A DNA stretch of 64,000 bases from Acidobacteriota bacterium. Its GTDB lineage: Bacteria > Acidobacteriota > Terriglobia > Terriglobales > Acidobacteriaceae. A program made the position numbers and the translations under genes. Below the pieces are notes generated by a model, which saw only the letters and a program-made list of their open reading frames with translations, was not told the origin of the DNA and ran no database searches. Positions 27,443 to 35,822 of the stretch are shown piece by piece (positions within the stretch are counted from its first letter, which is position 1; each line of letters begins with the position of its first letter). The stretch is taken from the NCBI GenBank assembly GCA_031296115.1, contig JARLGI010000027.1, positions 124,001-188,000 of the forward strand, written 5' to 3'.

Positions 27443-28192
27443 CTAGTACTTCACAATCCTCGTGAAGTTCTTGGGATCGAGACTGGCGCCGCCCACCAGC
27501 GCACCGTCAATCTCTTCTTCCGCCATGAGTGCCGAAGCGTTGTCCGGCTTCACGCTGCCGCCATAGAGAATCCGCAGGCCGTCAGCGAATTCCTTCCCAA
27601 ATGCCTTCTCCGCTTCGAGGCGAATGACAGTGTGGGCGTCGGCTGCCATCTGCGGCGTAGCGGTCTTGCCCGTGCCAATCGCCCACACCGGTTCATAGGC
27701 AACCGCCATCTTGGCGGCCTTCTTGGCCGAGATGCCATTGAAAGCGCGCATGCACTGGCGCCGCAAGACATCCTCGGTGAGGCCGGCCTCGCGCTCCTCC
27801 AGTACTTCGCCGACGCAGACGATCGGCGTCAGTCCGTGCTCCAGTGCAGTCTCCAACTTGCGGTTGACCGTGTCGTCGGTCTCGTTGAAATATTGCCGCC
27901 GCTCGGAGTGGCCAATGATGGCGTGCGTTACTGCGATGGCGGTCAACATCCCGGCCGAGATTTCACCGGTGAACGCGCCTTCCTTTTCCCAGTGCACGTT
28001 CTGCGCGCCGATGGCGACATTTGAACCCTCGGCGGCTTCGACCGCGACAGGCAGGTCGACGAAGGGCGGACAGACCACGATCTCGTCGCGGTCATGACTG
28101 GCAACCATAGGTAGAAATTCGTCAAAGAACGCCGTGGTCTGTTCCGGCGTCTTGTACATCTTCCAATTGGCAACAATTAGTTTCTTTCTCAT
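27443..28192 (-). CDS. tpiA: Triosephosphate isomerase
   Basis: A 249-residue TIM. Residues include NWKMYK (Asn and Lys), IGHSERRQ with the electrophilic His, and AYEPVWAIGTGK with the catalytic Glu and the flexible loop, then LYGGSVKP near the end. It interconverts glyceraldehyde 3-phosphate and dihydroxyacetone phosphate. In many bacteria tpiA is followed directly by secG; here a toxin-antitoxin module and a tRNA lie between. Confidence 0.97.
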   Translation of the reverse strand: MRKKLIVANWKMYKTPEQTTAFFDEFLPMVASHDRDEIVVCPPFVDLPVAVEAAEGSNVAIGAQNVHWEKEGAFTGEISAGMLTAIAVTHAIIGHSERRQYFNETDDTVNRKLETALEHGLTPIVCVGEVLEEREAGLTEDVLRRQCMRAFNGISAKKAAKMAVAYEPVWAIGTGKTATPQMAADAHTVIRLEAEKAFGKEFADGLRILYGGSVKPDNASALMAEEEIDGALVGGASLDPKNFTRIVKY

Positions 28193-28289
28193 GAGGCAGG
28201 AGTCCGTGAAGTAGGGTTTGTGAAATACCGACTATACCAGTGCGGCGGCGCCGCGCGCGATCGCCAATTCGTGGCGTTTCACGCAATGT

Positions 28290-28991
28290 TCAAAATAGCT
28301 CACGCAACTGCCCGAAACTGTCGACCTGCACCAGCCTGCCGTCCCGGCTCTCCGGACGCAACTCATCGCGCTCCAGCATCCAGGTGTTGTGGTGAGGCAC
28401 AAAGACGGCATGCAGCCCGGCCTCCAGCGCGGGGTTGATGTCAGACTTCGGGCTGTTACCAATCATCCAGGTCTGCTCGCGCAGCAGGCCGTATTTTTCG
28501 ACCACCCGGCTGTACGTCGGGGCATCCTTTTCCGCCACCACTTCGATGGCCGTGAAGTGTTCTTTCAGTCCCGAGCGCTCGACTTTGCCGGTCTGCTCCG
28601 TGATGTTGCCTTTGGTCACCAGGAACAGGTGATGGCGCTGCGCCAGCTCGGCAAGGGTTTCCGGCACCTCCGGCAGGATCTCCATGGGATGCTCGGCGAT
28701 GGCGTAAGCGAATCCCCGGATGGTGTCGTGCAGAGCGGGAGTCAGCGGCTCAACGGACAATTGCTCAAAGCACCGCACGAGCGCCATGGCGAAGCTGTGC
28801 ATCCCATATCCATGCTGGCGGATGTTTTCGCGCTCCACCTCGTACAGCACCTCGCGTACCTGGTCAGGTGTGTACTCATGATGGTTCAAGAATGAGATGA
28901 AGTTGGCGATGGCCCGCTCGAAGTAGATGTTGTTCTCCCAGAGCGTGTCATCGGCATCAATCAGCAGGTTCTGGCACGTTGTAACTCTCAC
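28290..28991 (-). CDS. HAD family hydrolase (YjjG/pyrimidine nucleotidase-like)
   Basis: A 233-residue HAD protein. Motif I is LLIDADDTLWENN, motif II is the Thr in LVTKGN, motif III the Lys in VAEKDAPTYS, motif IV MIGNSPKSDI. A helical cap of about 90 residues sits after motif I. The layout matches HAD phosphatases of the YjjG type, often nucleotidases. Start codon is GTG at 28991, six bases after the stop of the inactive M16 gene, so this is the third gene of that operon. Substrate unknown. Confidence 0.8.
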   Translation of the reverse strand: MRVTTCQNLLIDADDTLWENNIYFERAIANFISFLNHHEYTPDQVREVLYEVERENIRQHGYGMHSFAMALVRCFEQLSVEPLTPALHDTIRGFAYAIAEHPMEILPEVPETLAELAQRHHLFLVTKGNITEQTGKVERSGLKEHFTAIEVVAEKDAPTYSRVVEKYGLLREQTWMIGNSPKSDINPALEAGLHAVFVPHHNTWMLERDELRPESRDGRLVQVDSFGQLRELF

Positions 28992-28997
28992 AGCCGT

Positions 28998-30473
28998 TCA
29001 GTTCCCACCCGGCCCTTGCTGCATCAGGCTGGCCGGAGGCGGAGGAATCGTAATATCCACGTTCTGTACGGGGAGTCCCACGGTGTTGAGGGGCTTGTCG
29101 AAGGCAGCGTCATTGCCCACTACCAGCACGGCCATGCGTTCCTTGTGAACGTACTTGTTGGCCACTCGGTTGACGTCTGCCGCTGTAATCTTCTCCACTT
29201 CTCTACGGTAGCGCTCCAGGAAGTCCAGCGGGTAGTGGTAGAACTCATAGGTCATCTTCTCGTGTAGCACCTTCTCGGGTGTATCAAACTGGAAGATAAA
29301 AGAGTTCAGAATGTTGTCTTTTGCCTTCTTCAGTTCTTCGGCGGAAGGCGGTGTCTTGCGCAGGTCATCGATCTCGCCATCGAGACCCTCGAGTCCCTGG
29401 ACGGTACTGCCACTCTTGGTTTGCATCTGAAGGTTGGTGAGGCCGGGGCGATCCCATCCGTAGCCAACGCCGCCGCCAACGCTATAGGCGAGCCCCTTTC
29501 CGGAGCGAAGATTGTTGAATAGCCTCGAAGAGAAGCCTCCGCCAAAAAGTTCATTCATCACGCTCACGGCGAAGTAATCGGGATTGCTGCGCTCGATGCC
29601 TAGGTCGATCATGTCAATGCTGCTTTGGTTAACGTCAGTCTTGCGCACAAAGTACAGCGCAGGCTTGGGTTGCTCGAACCTGATCTCGGGCTTCTTTGCA
29701 TCAGGGCCTTTCTGCCAGGAAGCGAAGGCCTGCTCCAGCTTGCTCTGCATGGCCTTGGGATCGAAATCTCCGTTGATGCCGAAGATAATGTTGTTGGGAT
29801 AGATGTATTGCCCGTGCCACTTGAGCAGGTCTTCACGCGTGACTGCGGCGACGGTTGCGTACTCCGGCACGCGCGCGTAGGGATTGTCTTTGCCGTACGC
29901 GATGATCCGGCTCTCGCGGCGTGAAATGGAGTTCACGTCGTCATTGCGGCGCGAAATGTTGGTGTACATCTGGTCCTTCGCCAGTTCCAGTTTGTCCGGT
30001 CGGAATTCCGGATTGTGCAGCAGGTCGAGGAACATCGCGAACACCGCGTCGAAATCGCCTTTCAGGCAATCGAGTGAGATCGACGTGGAATCGGACCCGC
30101 CGGAGGTTTCGATCTTCGCGGCGCGGGCTTCCAGAAAGTCATCCATCTGGTCGCCGGTCTTGCTCTTGGTCCCTCCGGTCCGCCAGACCTCGCCGTAAAG
30201 CTCAGTCAGCCCTACCTTGTTGGCCGGCTCGGAGATGGAACCTCCGCGAATGCGCGCGGTGGCGGAAATCAGCGGCAACTCATGATCTTCCTGGAGGAAA
30301 AGCACCATGCCATTGGACAACTGCACCCGAACCGGCTCTTGGGGTTTGAACGCCGGAAGCGGCGGCGGCTGCACCGCGTTCCAGGGCTTTACCTCTTGTG
30401 CAGGAGAAAAGACTGCGAGAGTCAGAACGAAGCAGAACAACACATGCGCAAAACGTGACGGGAGGACTCGCAT
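28998..30473 (-). CDS. M16 peptidase-like subunit lacking the zinc motif
   Basis: A 491-residue exported protein (hydrophobic signal LFCFVLTLAVFSPAQ). The two M16 lobes are present: VQLSNGMVLFLQEDHELPLIS opens the first, and GLAYSVGGGVGY and QTKSGSTVQ are late-lobe features. The catalytic HxxEH is missing: the place reads LTELYGEVW. In two-subunit M16 proteases an inactive chain carries the substrate-binding Arg/Tyr of the R/Y motif. Its TAATG start overlaps the stop of the active subunit, so the two probably act as a heterodimer. Confidence 0.88.
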   Translation of the reverse strand: MRVLPSRFAHVLFCFVLTLAVFSPAQEVKPWNAVQPPPLPAFKPQEPVRVQLSNGMVLFLQEDHELPLISATARIRGGSISEPANKVGLTELYGEVWRTGGTKSKTGDQMDDFLEARAAKIETSGGSDSTSISLDCLKGDFDAVFAMFLDLLHNPEFRPDKLELAKDQMYTNISRRNDDVNSISRRESRIIAYGKDNPYARVPEYATVAAVTREDLLKWHGQYIYPNNIIFGINGDFDPKAMQSKLEQAFASWQKGPDAKKPEIRFEQPKPALYFVRKTDVNQSSIDMIDLGIERSNPDYFAVSVMNELFGGGFSSRLFNNLRSGKGLAYSVGGGVGYGWDRPGLTNLQMQTKSGSTVQGLEGLDGEIDDLRKTPPSAEELKKAKDNILNSFIFQFDTPEKVLHEKMTYEFYHYPLDFLERYRREVEKITAADVNRVANKYVHKERMAVLVVGNDAAFDKPLNTVGLPVQNVDITIPPPPASLMQQGPGGN

Positions 30474-32026
30474 TATTCCGCTCCTTTGGTGGCCCCAGCC
30501 GGCTGGCCGCTTGCCATCTGGGTCTGAATCACGCCGAGTGTGCGATTGGTGTCGGAGAAAACCTGGTTGGCCACGCGTCGGACATCAGCCTTAGTCACCT
30601 TGTCCACCCGGTCGAGGTAGCGAAACAGTTCGCGCCAGTCGCCATAACGCGTCTGGTAGGTGGCAAGCTCCTGTGCCAAGCCTTCGTTGCTGGCCAAGCC
30701 GCGAATCAGGTCTGCCTTGGTTCTTGTCTTGAACATCTGCAACTCGTCGTCGGTCACGTCCTGCGTCTTGAGCTTCACGACCTCTTCCTGGACAGCTTTC
30801 TGCATCTCGTCGGTCGTATGACCCGGCAGCGGCACGGCGTAGAAAGCAAACAGGTGCCCGTATTTGATACCCGGCCAATCGGAAAAGCCCGCCGCGGCGG
30901 CGGCGATTTTCTTGTCACGCACAAGCGAGCGATACATTCGCGAAGTACGCCCGTTGGACAGTATGTCGGAGATGGCCTCGTACACCACGTCGTCCGGCGC
31001 CAAATAGTTCGGGCGGTGATAGCCCTCGAGGTAGAAAGGCTGCGCTGGGTCTTTCAGGGTGACCTGCCGCACCGAGTTCTGCGGCGGCTCTTCGGTGTGC
31101 AGTTCTTCCGGCTTGGGTGTGTTGGAAAGGCGGCCGAAGTAGCGCTCAATTATCGGGAAAGCCTGCGCGGGATCCAGGTCGCCGACCAGCCCAATCACCA
31201 TATTGCTGGGCACGTAATAGCGCTGAAAGAATTTGGCTGCGTCGGTGGCGGAGAAGTTCTGCAGGTCGGAGGCGTAGCCGATCGTCGGGCGATGGTAGGG
31301 GTTGGCCATGAAGGCCGTCCCCAGGAACTGCTCGATCAGCCGCCCGACGGGCTGGCTGTCGGTGCGCATGCGGCGCTCTTCCATCACTACGCTGCGCTCC
31401 TTGTAGAACTCGCGCATCACCGGATGCTGCAGGCGGTCCGATTCCAGTGCCGCCCAAAGCTCGAACTCATTCGCCGGCATCGAGTACATGTAGCCGGTTT
31501 CGTCATAGCTGGTGAAGGCGTTCATGCCGACGCCGCCGTGGCTCTCCACCACTTCGCCAAACTGGTTCTTGATGACATACTGATCGGCGTCTTTCATAGC
31601 GTCCTGCCAGGCCTTTTGCAGTTGCGCCAGTTTCTGAGGATCGCGGCCGACCGGCTTGCTGCGCTCAGTCTCATACGCGGCATAGGCTTGCTCGACCCTC
31701 TCCAGCCCCCCTTTCTCCGCAGCAAAATCCCTGGTGCCGATGTCGGGAGTGCCCTTGAAGGCCATGTGCTCCATCATGTGCGCCAGGCCGGTCTTGTTCA
31801 GCGGGTCCTGCGCCGATCCGGCATCCACCAGAGTAAAGAAGGAGAACACTGGCGCCTCCGGCCGCTGCCACAAAACCACCGTCAGACCGTTGGGAAGGGT
31901 CTTCACCGAGACCCGCTTTTCATAGGACGCTAAATCCTGGGCCGCCAGCGGCAGGGCCACCGCCAGCAGCAGCAGCAGGAAAGTCAACTTGGCGAAGCAA
32001 CGCTTCATCATGCCTCCAGAACTCAT
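30473..32026 (-). CDS. M16 zinc metallopeptidase, catalytic subunit
   Basis: A 517-residue exported peptidase. A signal peptide lies at about residues 7-29. H83-M-M-E86-H87 in GLAHMMEHMAFKGTP is the inverted zinc motif, and the more distal acidic ligand is expected in the following helix. NGLTVVLWQRPEAPVFSF is the usual N-terminal strand. It would degrade short peptides, probably with the inactive partner. ATG 32026 or ATG 32008 (MKRC) may be the true start. It overlaps the next gene as TAATG. Confidence 0.92.
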   Translation of the reverse strand: MSSGGMMKRCFAKLTFLLLLLAVALPLAAQDLASYEKRVSVKTLPNGLTVVLWQRPEAPVFSFFTLVDAGSAQDPLNKTGLAHMMEHMAFKGTPDIGTRDFAAEKGGLERVEQAYAAYETERSKPVGRDPQKLAQLQKAWQDAMKDADQYVIKNQFGEVVESHGGVGMNAFTSYDETGYMYSMPANEFELWAALESDRLQHPVMREFYKERSVVMEERRMRTDSQPVGRLIEQFLGTAFMANPYHRPTIGYASDLQNFSATDAAKFFQRYYVPSNMVIGLVGDLDPAQAFPIIERYFGRLSNTPKPEELHTEEPPQNSVRQVTLKDPAQPFYLEGYHRPNYLAPDDVVYEAISDILSNGRTSRMYRSLVRDKKIAAAAAGFSDWPGIKYGHLFAFYAVPLPGHTTDEMQKAVQEEVVKLKTQDVTDDELQMFKTRTKADLIRGLASNEGLAQELATYQTRYGDWRELFRYLDRVDKVTKADVRRVANQVFSDTNRTLGVIQTQMASGQPAGATKGAE

Positions 32027-32171
32027 GACCTAACTGGCCCCAAGTTAGAAACTTACGCAGGGAAGGACAGGCAAGTCAAACGAGGGCGAGCGGCGCATCC
32101 CATGCGCCATCGGCGGGTGACTCGCAATCTCATCTCGGGCGTGGTTGCGGCTGCTGTATATTCTTCCTCTT

Positions 32172-33368
32172 ATGCGCACTCTCTTCGCTCGGCGCACTGC
32201 GTGGAACCTTGCCACCAACCAGTACACGCAAGCGCTGGAGGCCCGCCGACGGGAGGGAGGGGAAGTACTCGACCTGACCGCGTCAAATCCGACCACGGTC
32301 GGGCTGCAATACCGCGGAGACGAGCTGCTGGCGTCGCTGTCGCATCGCGAATCGCTGGTCTACGATCCGCAGCCGAAAGGGCTGCTCAGCGCGCGACAGG
32401 CGATTGCCGGGTATTACGTGGAGAAGGAAAGCGCGGTCTCGCCGGACGACCTGATTCTGACCACCAGTACCAGTGAAGCCTATTCGTTTGTGTTTCGGCT
32501 GTTGTGTAATCCCGGGGACGCGGTGCTGGTGCCTTCGCCCAGCTATCCGCTGTTCGACTTTCTCGCCGATCTTCAGGACGTCAAGCTCGCCCACTACGAG
32601 TTGGTATACGACCACGGATGGCAGATCGATTTCCACTCGCTGGATGTAGCGCTGAAGAAGCTGAGCGATGAGAGCATAGTTTGCCGCGCCGTGATGGTGG
32701 TGCATCCCAACAACCCGACCGGCTCCTACGTGAAAGCGCACGAACTGCAGGAGTTGAACCGCATTTGCGCGGCGAACCAGATGGCGCTCATCGCCGACGA
32801 GGTCTTCCTCGACTATTCTCTCACCCAACAGAAGCCCCTGACGTTCTCCTCGAACCGCTTCGTGTTGACCTTCACCTTGAGCGGCCTATCGAAAGTTTCG
32901 GCGCTGCCGCAGATGAAAGTTGCATGGCTGGCCACCGGCGGCCCCACAGCGTTGAAAGCTGACGCGCTGCGGCGGCTGGAGGTCATCGCCGATACGTTTC
33001 TCTCCATGAACGCACCGGGGCAACTTGCGGTGCCGACGATGGTAGAGCAGCGCCACAATATTCAGCGGCAACTCATGACGCGGGTCAGGACTAACCTCGC
33101 AGAACTGGATGCGCAGCTCTCCTTGCAGAAATTGTGTCAGCGCCTTGCCGTCGAGGGCGGATGGTATGCCGTCCTGCACGTTCCCGCTACGGGCAGCGAC
33201 GAGGACTTCGCCATCCGGGTGCTGCAGCGCACCGGCGTACTGGTGCAGCCGGGACACTTCTACGATTTCGCCGCCGAGGGATACGTAATCATCAGCCTAA
33301 TCACCACGTGTGAGGTTCTCACCGAGGGAGTCAAGCGTATGCTGCATTGCTTGCAAGCCATGGCCTAG
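32172..33368 (+). CDS. Class I/II PLP-dependent aminotransferase
   Basis: About 398 residues of fold-type I aminotransferase. LDLTASNPTTVGL opens the protein, TSTSEAYSFVFRLLCNPGD is the PLP phosphate region, HPNNPTGSYV the Asn that contacts PLP, DEVFLDYS the Asp/Tyr pair, and LSGLSKVSALPQMKVAW the Schiff-base Lys. Likely acts on an amino acid and 2-oxoacid pair. An in-frame GTG at 32145 gives nine extra residues; neither start has a good ribosome site. Divergent from the M16 operon. Confidence 0.9.
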   Translation: MRTLFARRTAWNLATNQYTQALEARRREGGEVLDLTASNPTTVGLQYRGDELLASLSHRESLVYDPQPKGLLSARQAIAGYYVEKESAVSPDDLILTTSTSEAYSFVFRLLCNPGDAVLVPSPSYPLFDFLADLQDVKLAHYELVYDHGWQIDFHSLDVALKKLSDESIVCRAVMVVHPNNPTGSYVKAHELQELNRICAANQMALIADEVFLDYSLTQQKPLTFSSNRFVLTFTLSGLSKVSALPQMKVAWLATGGPTALKADALRRLEVIADTFLSMNAPGQLAVPTMVEQRHNIQRQLMTRVRTNLAELDAQLSLQKLCQRLAVEGGWYAVLHVPATGSDEDFAIRVLQRTGVLVQPGHFYDFAAEGYVIISLITTCEVLTEGVKRMLHCLQAMA

Positions 33369-33372
33369 TCTC

Positions 33373-33492
33373 TGTCATGCTGAGCGAGTGCGGTAGCAAG
33401 TGGCCGCGCGAGTCGAAGCACCCCTTTCGGATTCCGAACTCTATAGGGGCCCTTCGACTCGCGGCAAACTCGGCCGCTCGCTCAGGGTGACA
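33373..33492. repeat. Palindromic intergenic repeat with TGTCAnnCTGAGCGAG ends
   Basis: The left end TGTCATGCTGAGCGAG matches the reverse complement of the right end CTCGCTCAGGGTGACA, with inner arms GTCGAAGCACCCC and GGGCCCTTCGAC. The unit is about 120 bp with no coding content. I recall similar sequences dispersed through acidobacterial genomes, but copy number cannot be tested here. Confidence 0.6.
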
Positions 33493-33503
33493 ACACAAAA
33501 GGA

Positions 33504-34169
33504 CTAGAAAAAGAATGAGTGAAATTGTTCCGAAATCTCATCTGGCAGGGTGTCACGGTTCGACTTCTGCCACAGACCGTGAGCTGCTCCCTCAATCGCC
33601 GCTAGTTTAGTTTTCCCCAGGATCAACTTGAGCGCCGCTTGCAGCTCTCCGATCGAGCCGAAAGCGTCTCGCGTGCCGCTGATGAACAGGCAGGGAATTC
33701 TTAGCTGAGGAAAGTGGGTTGTCCGCAATTGCGCCGGCCGCCCGGGAGGATGCAGCGGGTAGGAGAGCAGCAGCAATCCTTCCACCAGCGCCGGTTCCGC
33801 TGCCGCTAGCATGCTGGCCTGGCGCCCGCCATACGACGAACCGCCGAGAAAGGCATGTCCGGCGAACTGTTTCTTCATCAGCGTGACGGCCCGACGCAGT
33901 CCTTCCTGGTCGTGCTTGGCGTCGGACGGCGAGGGCGGACCGGTTGGACGACGCTGGCGATACGGCAAATCGCAGCGCAGAACGTTCAAGCCCGACTCAG
34001 CCAGACGTTCCGCGAGCGCCACTAGCAACGGGGTGTTGCAATTGCCGCCAGCCCCGTGCGCGAGGACCAGGAAATCCCCGGACGGACTCGTAGCGCGATG
34101 AAGGAACCCGCGCACCGGAGCTTCGCCGGTGGATTCCTCCGCAAACGGTTGTGCAATACTCTTGCTCAC
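33504..34169 (-). CDS. Alpha/beta hydrolase (TEX30/KANSL3-like)
   Basis: A 221-residue cytosolic alpha/beta hydrolase. LVLAHGAGGNCNTPL is the oxyanion strand, GGSSYGGRQAS the nucleophile elbow, SGTRDAFG the acid and GAAHGLW the His. LPYRQRRPTGPPSPSDAKHD is typical of the small family related to eukaryotic TEX30. The substrate is unknown. It lies 32 bases after the peroxiredoxin gene on the same strand and may be co-transcribed. Confidence 0.85.
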   Translation of the reverse strand: MSKSIAQPFAEESTGEAPVRGFLHRATSPSGDFLVLAHGAGGNCNTPLLVALAERLAESGLNVLRCDLPYRQRRPTGPPSPSDAKHDQEGLRRAVTLMKKQFAGHAFLGGSSYGGRQASMLAAAEPALVEGLLLLSYPLHPPGRPAQLRTTHFPQLRIPCLFISGTRDAFGSIGELQAALKLILGKTKLAAIEGAAHGLWQKSNRDTLPDEISEQFHSFFF

Positions 34170-34201
34170 GACAGAATCCTGACGGCACTAAACACTGCCA
34201 G

Positions 34202-34738
34202 CTACCGCCCCAGCTTCCGCGCCTCGCACGCCTGCACTACCTTGCTCGGGTCAATGGCCGCCGAATCGAGCTGCATCTCGATGACCTTGCCGTCCTTGTC
34301 GATCAGGTAGTTCACCCGGCGCGCAGCCCTGTATTTTGGGTTGAACAGTCCATACTCCTTGGTCACGTCGCCGCCCCAGTCGCTGAGCAAGGGGAAGGTG
34401 ACGCCGATCTTTTCCGCCCACGCTTTATTGGAGAAGGGAGAATCCATGCTTACACCCAGGACCTGGGTATCCGCAGCTTCCAGCTTCGACAAATTCTGCT
34501 GGAAAGCCTGCATCTGCTTGCTTCAACCACCGGTGAAGGCGAAGATGTAGAAGGCCAGGGCGACGTTCTTCTTGCCCTTGAAATCGCGCAGGGAAACTTT
34601 GTTGCCGTTCTGGTCCTGCAAAGTGAAGTCGGGTGCCATATCGCCGACCTTGATCTTCGGCGCGGGGGTTTCTTCGGCGGCATAGGTCGCCGGCGCCAGG
34701 GTGGCCGCCAGCAGCAGTGCCAGGAAAATCTGCTTCAT
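34202..34738 (-). CDS. Exported peroxiredoxin with in-frame TGA at the peroxidatic position (probable selenoprotein)
   Basis: A 178-residue AhpC/TSA-type peroxiredoxin after a signal peptide (MKQIFLALLLAATLAPA, cleavage near TYAAE). The frame has one internal TGA at 34525-34523, codon 72. It lies in AFTGG-[TGA]-SKQMQAFQ, exactly where related proteins have the peroxidatic Cys (AFTGGCxK). Conserved sequence continues to VLGVSMDSP, AEKIGVTFPLLSD and INYLIDKDGKV-like VNYLIDKDGKV on the far side. No other lesion is present, and a SECIS-like hairpin follows the TGA. Selenocysteine insertion is the best reading; a Cys-to-stop mutation cannot be excluded. AGGAGA precedes ATG 34738. Confidence 0.8.
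34476..34507 (-). promoter_or_regulatory. Bacterial SECIS-like hairpin after the peroxiredoxin TGA
   Basis: GCTTTCCAGC (34507-34498) pairs with GCTGGAAGC (34484-34476) leaving one bulged T and a 13-base loop that begins A-G. The loop G lies 26-27 bases after the TGA, within the 16-37 base window of bacterial SECIS elements, and a G in the first two loop positions agrees with the published consensus. Confidence 0.65.
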
Positions 34739-34863
34739 GGACTCTCTCCTATCGCTCACAGGGCCGTGTGGCCTCAGCGTCGGCATTGTCCCATTAACTT
34801 GGGGCAATCTACCAATGCGGTTAAGCGAGGCTCTGCTTCCCATTATGGGAATAGCCCTTTTCG

Positions 34864-34892
34864 TTGCACAAATCGAGCCTGCCCATTACATT
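34864..34892 (+). promoter_or_regulatory. Sigma-70 type promoter of the FadR-like gene
   Basis: TTGCAC at 34864-34869 and TACATT at 34887-34892 with 17 bases between match -35 and -10 elements. The operator-like palindrome lies just downstream across the expected start site. Confidence 0.5.
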
Positions 34893-34900
34893 GGTACAAC

Positions 34901-34918
34901 TGAATGAATGCTCATTCG
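34901..34918 (+). promoter_or_regulatory. FadR-type operator palindrome
   Basis: TGAATGAATGCTCATTCG contains the inverted repeat GAATGA/TCATTC with a four-base centre. It matches the Bacillus FadR consensus TGAATGAMTANTCATTCA at all but two fixed positions. It sits 8 bases after the -10 box of the adjacent FadR-like gene, fitting autorepression relieved by acyl-CoA. Confidence 0.7.
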
Positions 34919-34986
34919 GTGGACTGAACGACGGGCGGTTGACGCCCGCGCGCCGAGTCTCCTAGAGCAGAACGATCAAGGTTACC

Positions 34987-35634
34987 ATGAAGGACGACCC
35001 CCAAATTCCAGTCAAGCCGAATGGCGACAGCGTTCTGGCCGTGCCGCGGAATGCCGATAAATACCAGCGCATTCTCGACGCTGCGGTTTCGGTGTTTGCG
35101 GAGAAGGGTTTTTTTAACTCGCGCGTCTCGGACATCGCCGACCGCGCCGATGTCGCCGATGGCACCGTTTATCTCTACTTCAAGAACAAGGACGAGATAC
35201 TCAAGACCGCCATCAACACAGCGTTTGACGGCTTCATGCGGCAGGCGCGAACTCAATTGGAGAAGCTGGCCGATCCTGCCGACCGGCTGCGACGGCTGGC
35301 GTTTCTGCATCTCGATGCGCTGGGCTCGAACCGCAACCTGGCCGTGGTATTTCAGATGGAGCTGCGGCAGAGTACGCGTTTCCTATCGGAGTTCTCTCAC
35401 CACCACATGATTGAGTATCTGAGGCTGGTCCGCACCGCCATCGGCGACGGGCAGGCCAGCGGGTTCTTTCGCCGCGAGATGTCGGACAAGGTCGTGGCCA
35501 ACTGTTTCTTCGGCGCGCTCGATGAGATGGTGACCTCCTGGGTGCTAAGCGAACATGAATATCGCCTGTCCGGAATGGCCGATGCTGTGGTGGACATTTT
35601 CTTGAACGGGATGCGGGTCGCCCGGACACCGTAA
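34987..35634 (+). CDS. TetR family regulator, FadR-like
   Basis: A 215-residue TetR protein. The helix-turn-helix region is VAEKGFFNSRVSDIADRADVADGTVYLYF-like (AVSVFAEKGFFNSRVSDIA, then VADGTVYLYFKNKDEIL). The ligand domain (VFQMELRQSTRF, FFGALDEMVTSWVL) resembles Bacillus subtilis FadR (YsiA), which represses fatty-acid degradation genes and is released by long-chain acyl-CoA. The matching operator at 34901 and the acyl-CoA ligase 188 bases downstream support this role. Confidence 0.88.
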   Translation: MKDDPQIPVKPNGDSVLAVPRNADKYQRILDAAVSVFAEKGFFNSRVSDIADRADVADGTVYLYFKNKDEILKTAINTAFDGFMRQARTQLEKLADPADRLRRLAFLHLDALGSNRNLAVVFQMELRQSTRFLSEFSHHHMIEYLRLVRTAIGDGQASGFFRREMSDKVVANCFFGALDEMVTSWVLSEHEYRLSGMADAVVDIFLNGMRVARTP

Positions 35635-35822
35635 AGTAGGCCGCGTTGTGCAATGCAGCGAAGTGACACAGCCAGGGCGGTCATCGGTCACAGCGTGCCG
35701 GTCACAGTAGGGCTAGTATTGTTGCGTTGCAGGTGTATCGTCGCCCGGTCTAAAGAACGCATTACTTCCAACGGCAGATTGCTGCCGCATCACAGTCTTG
35801 CAACGCCGTAGCTTCGAAAGAA

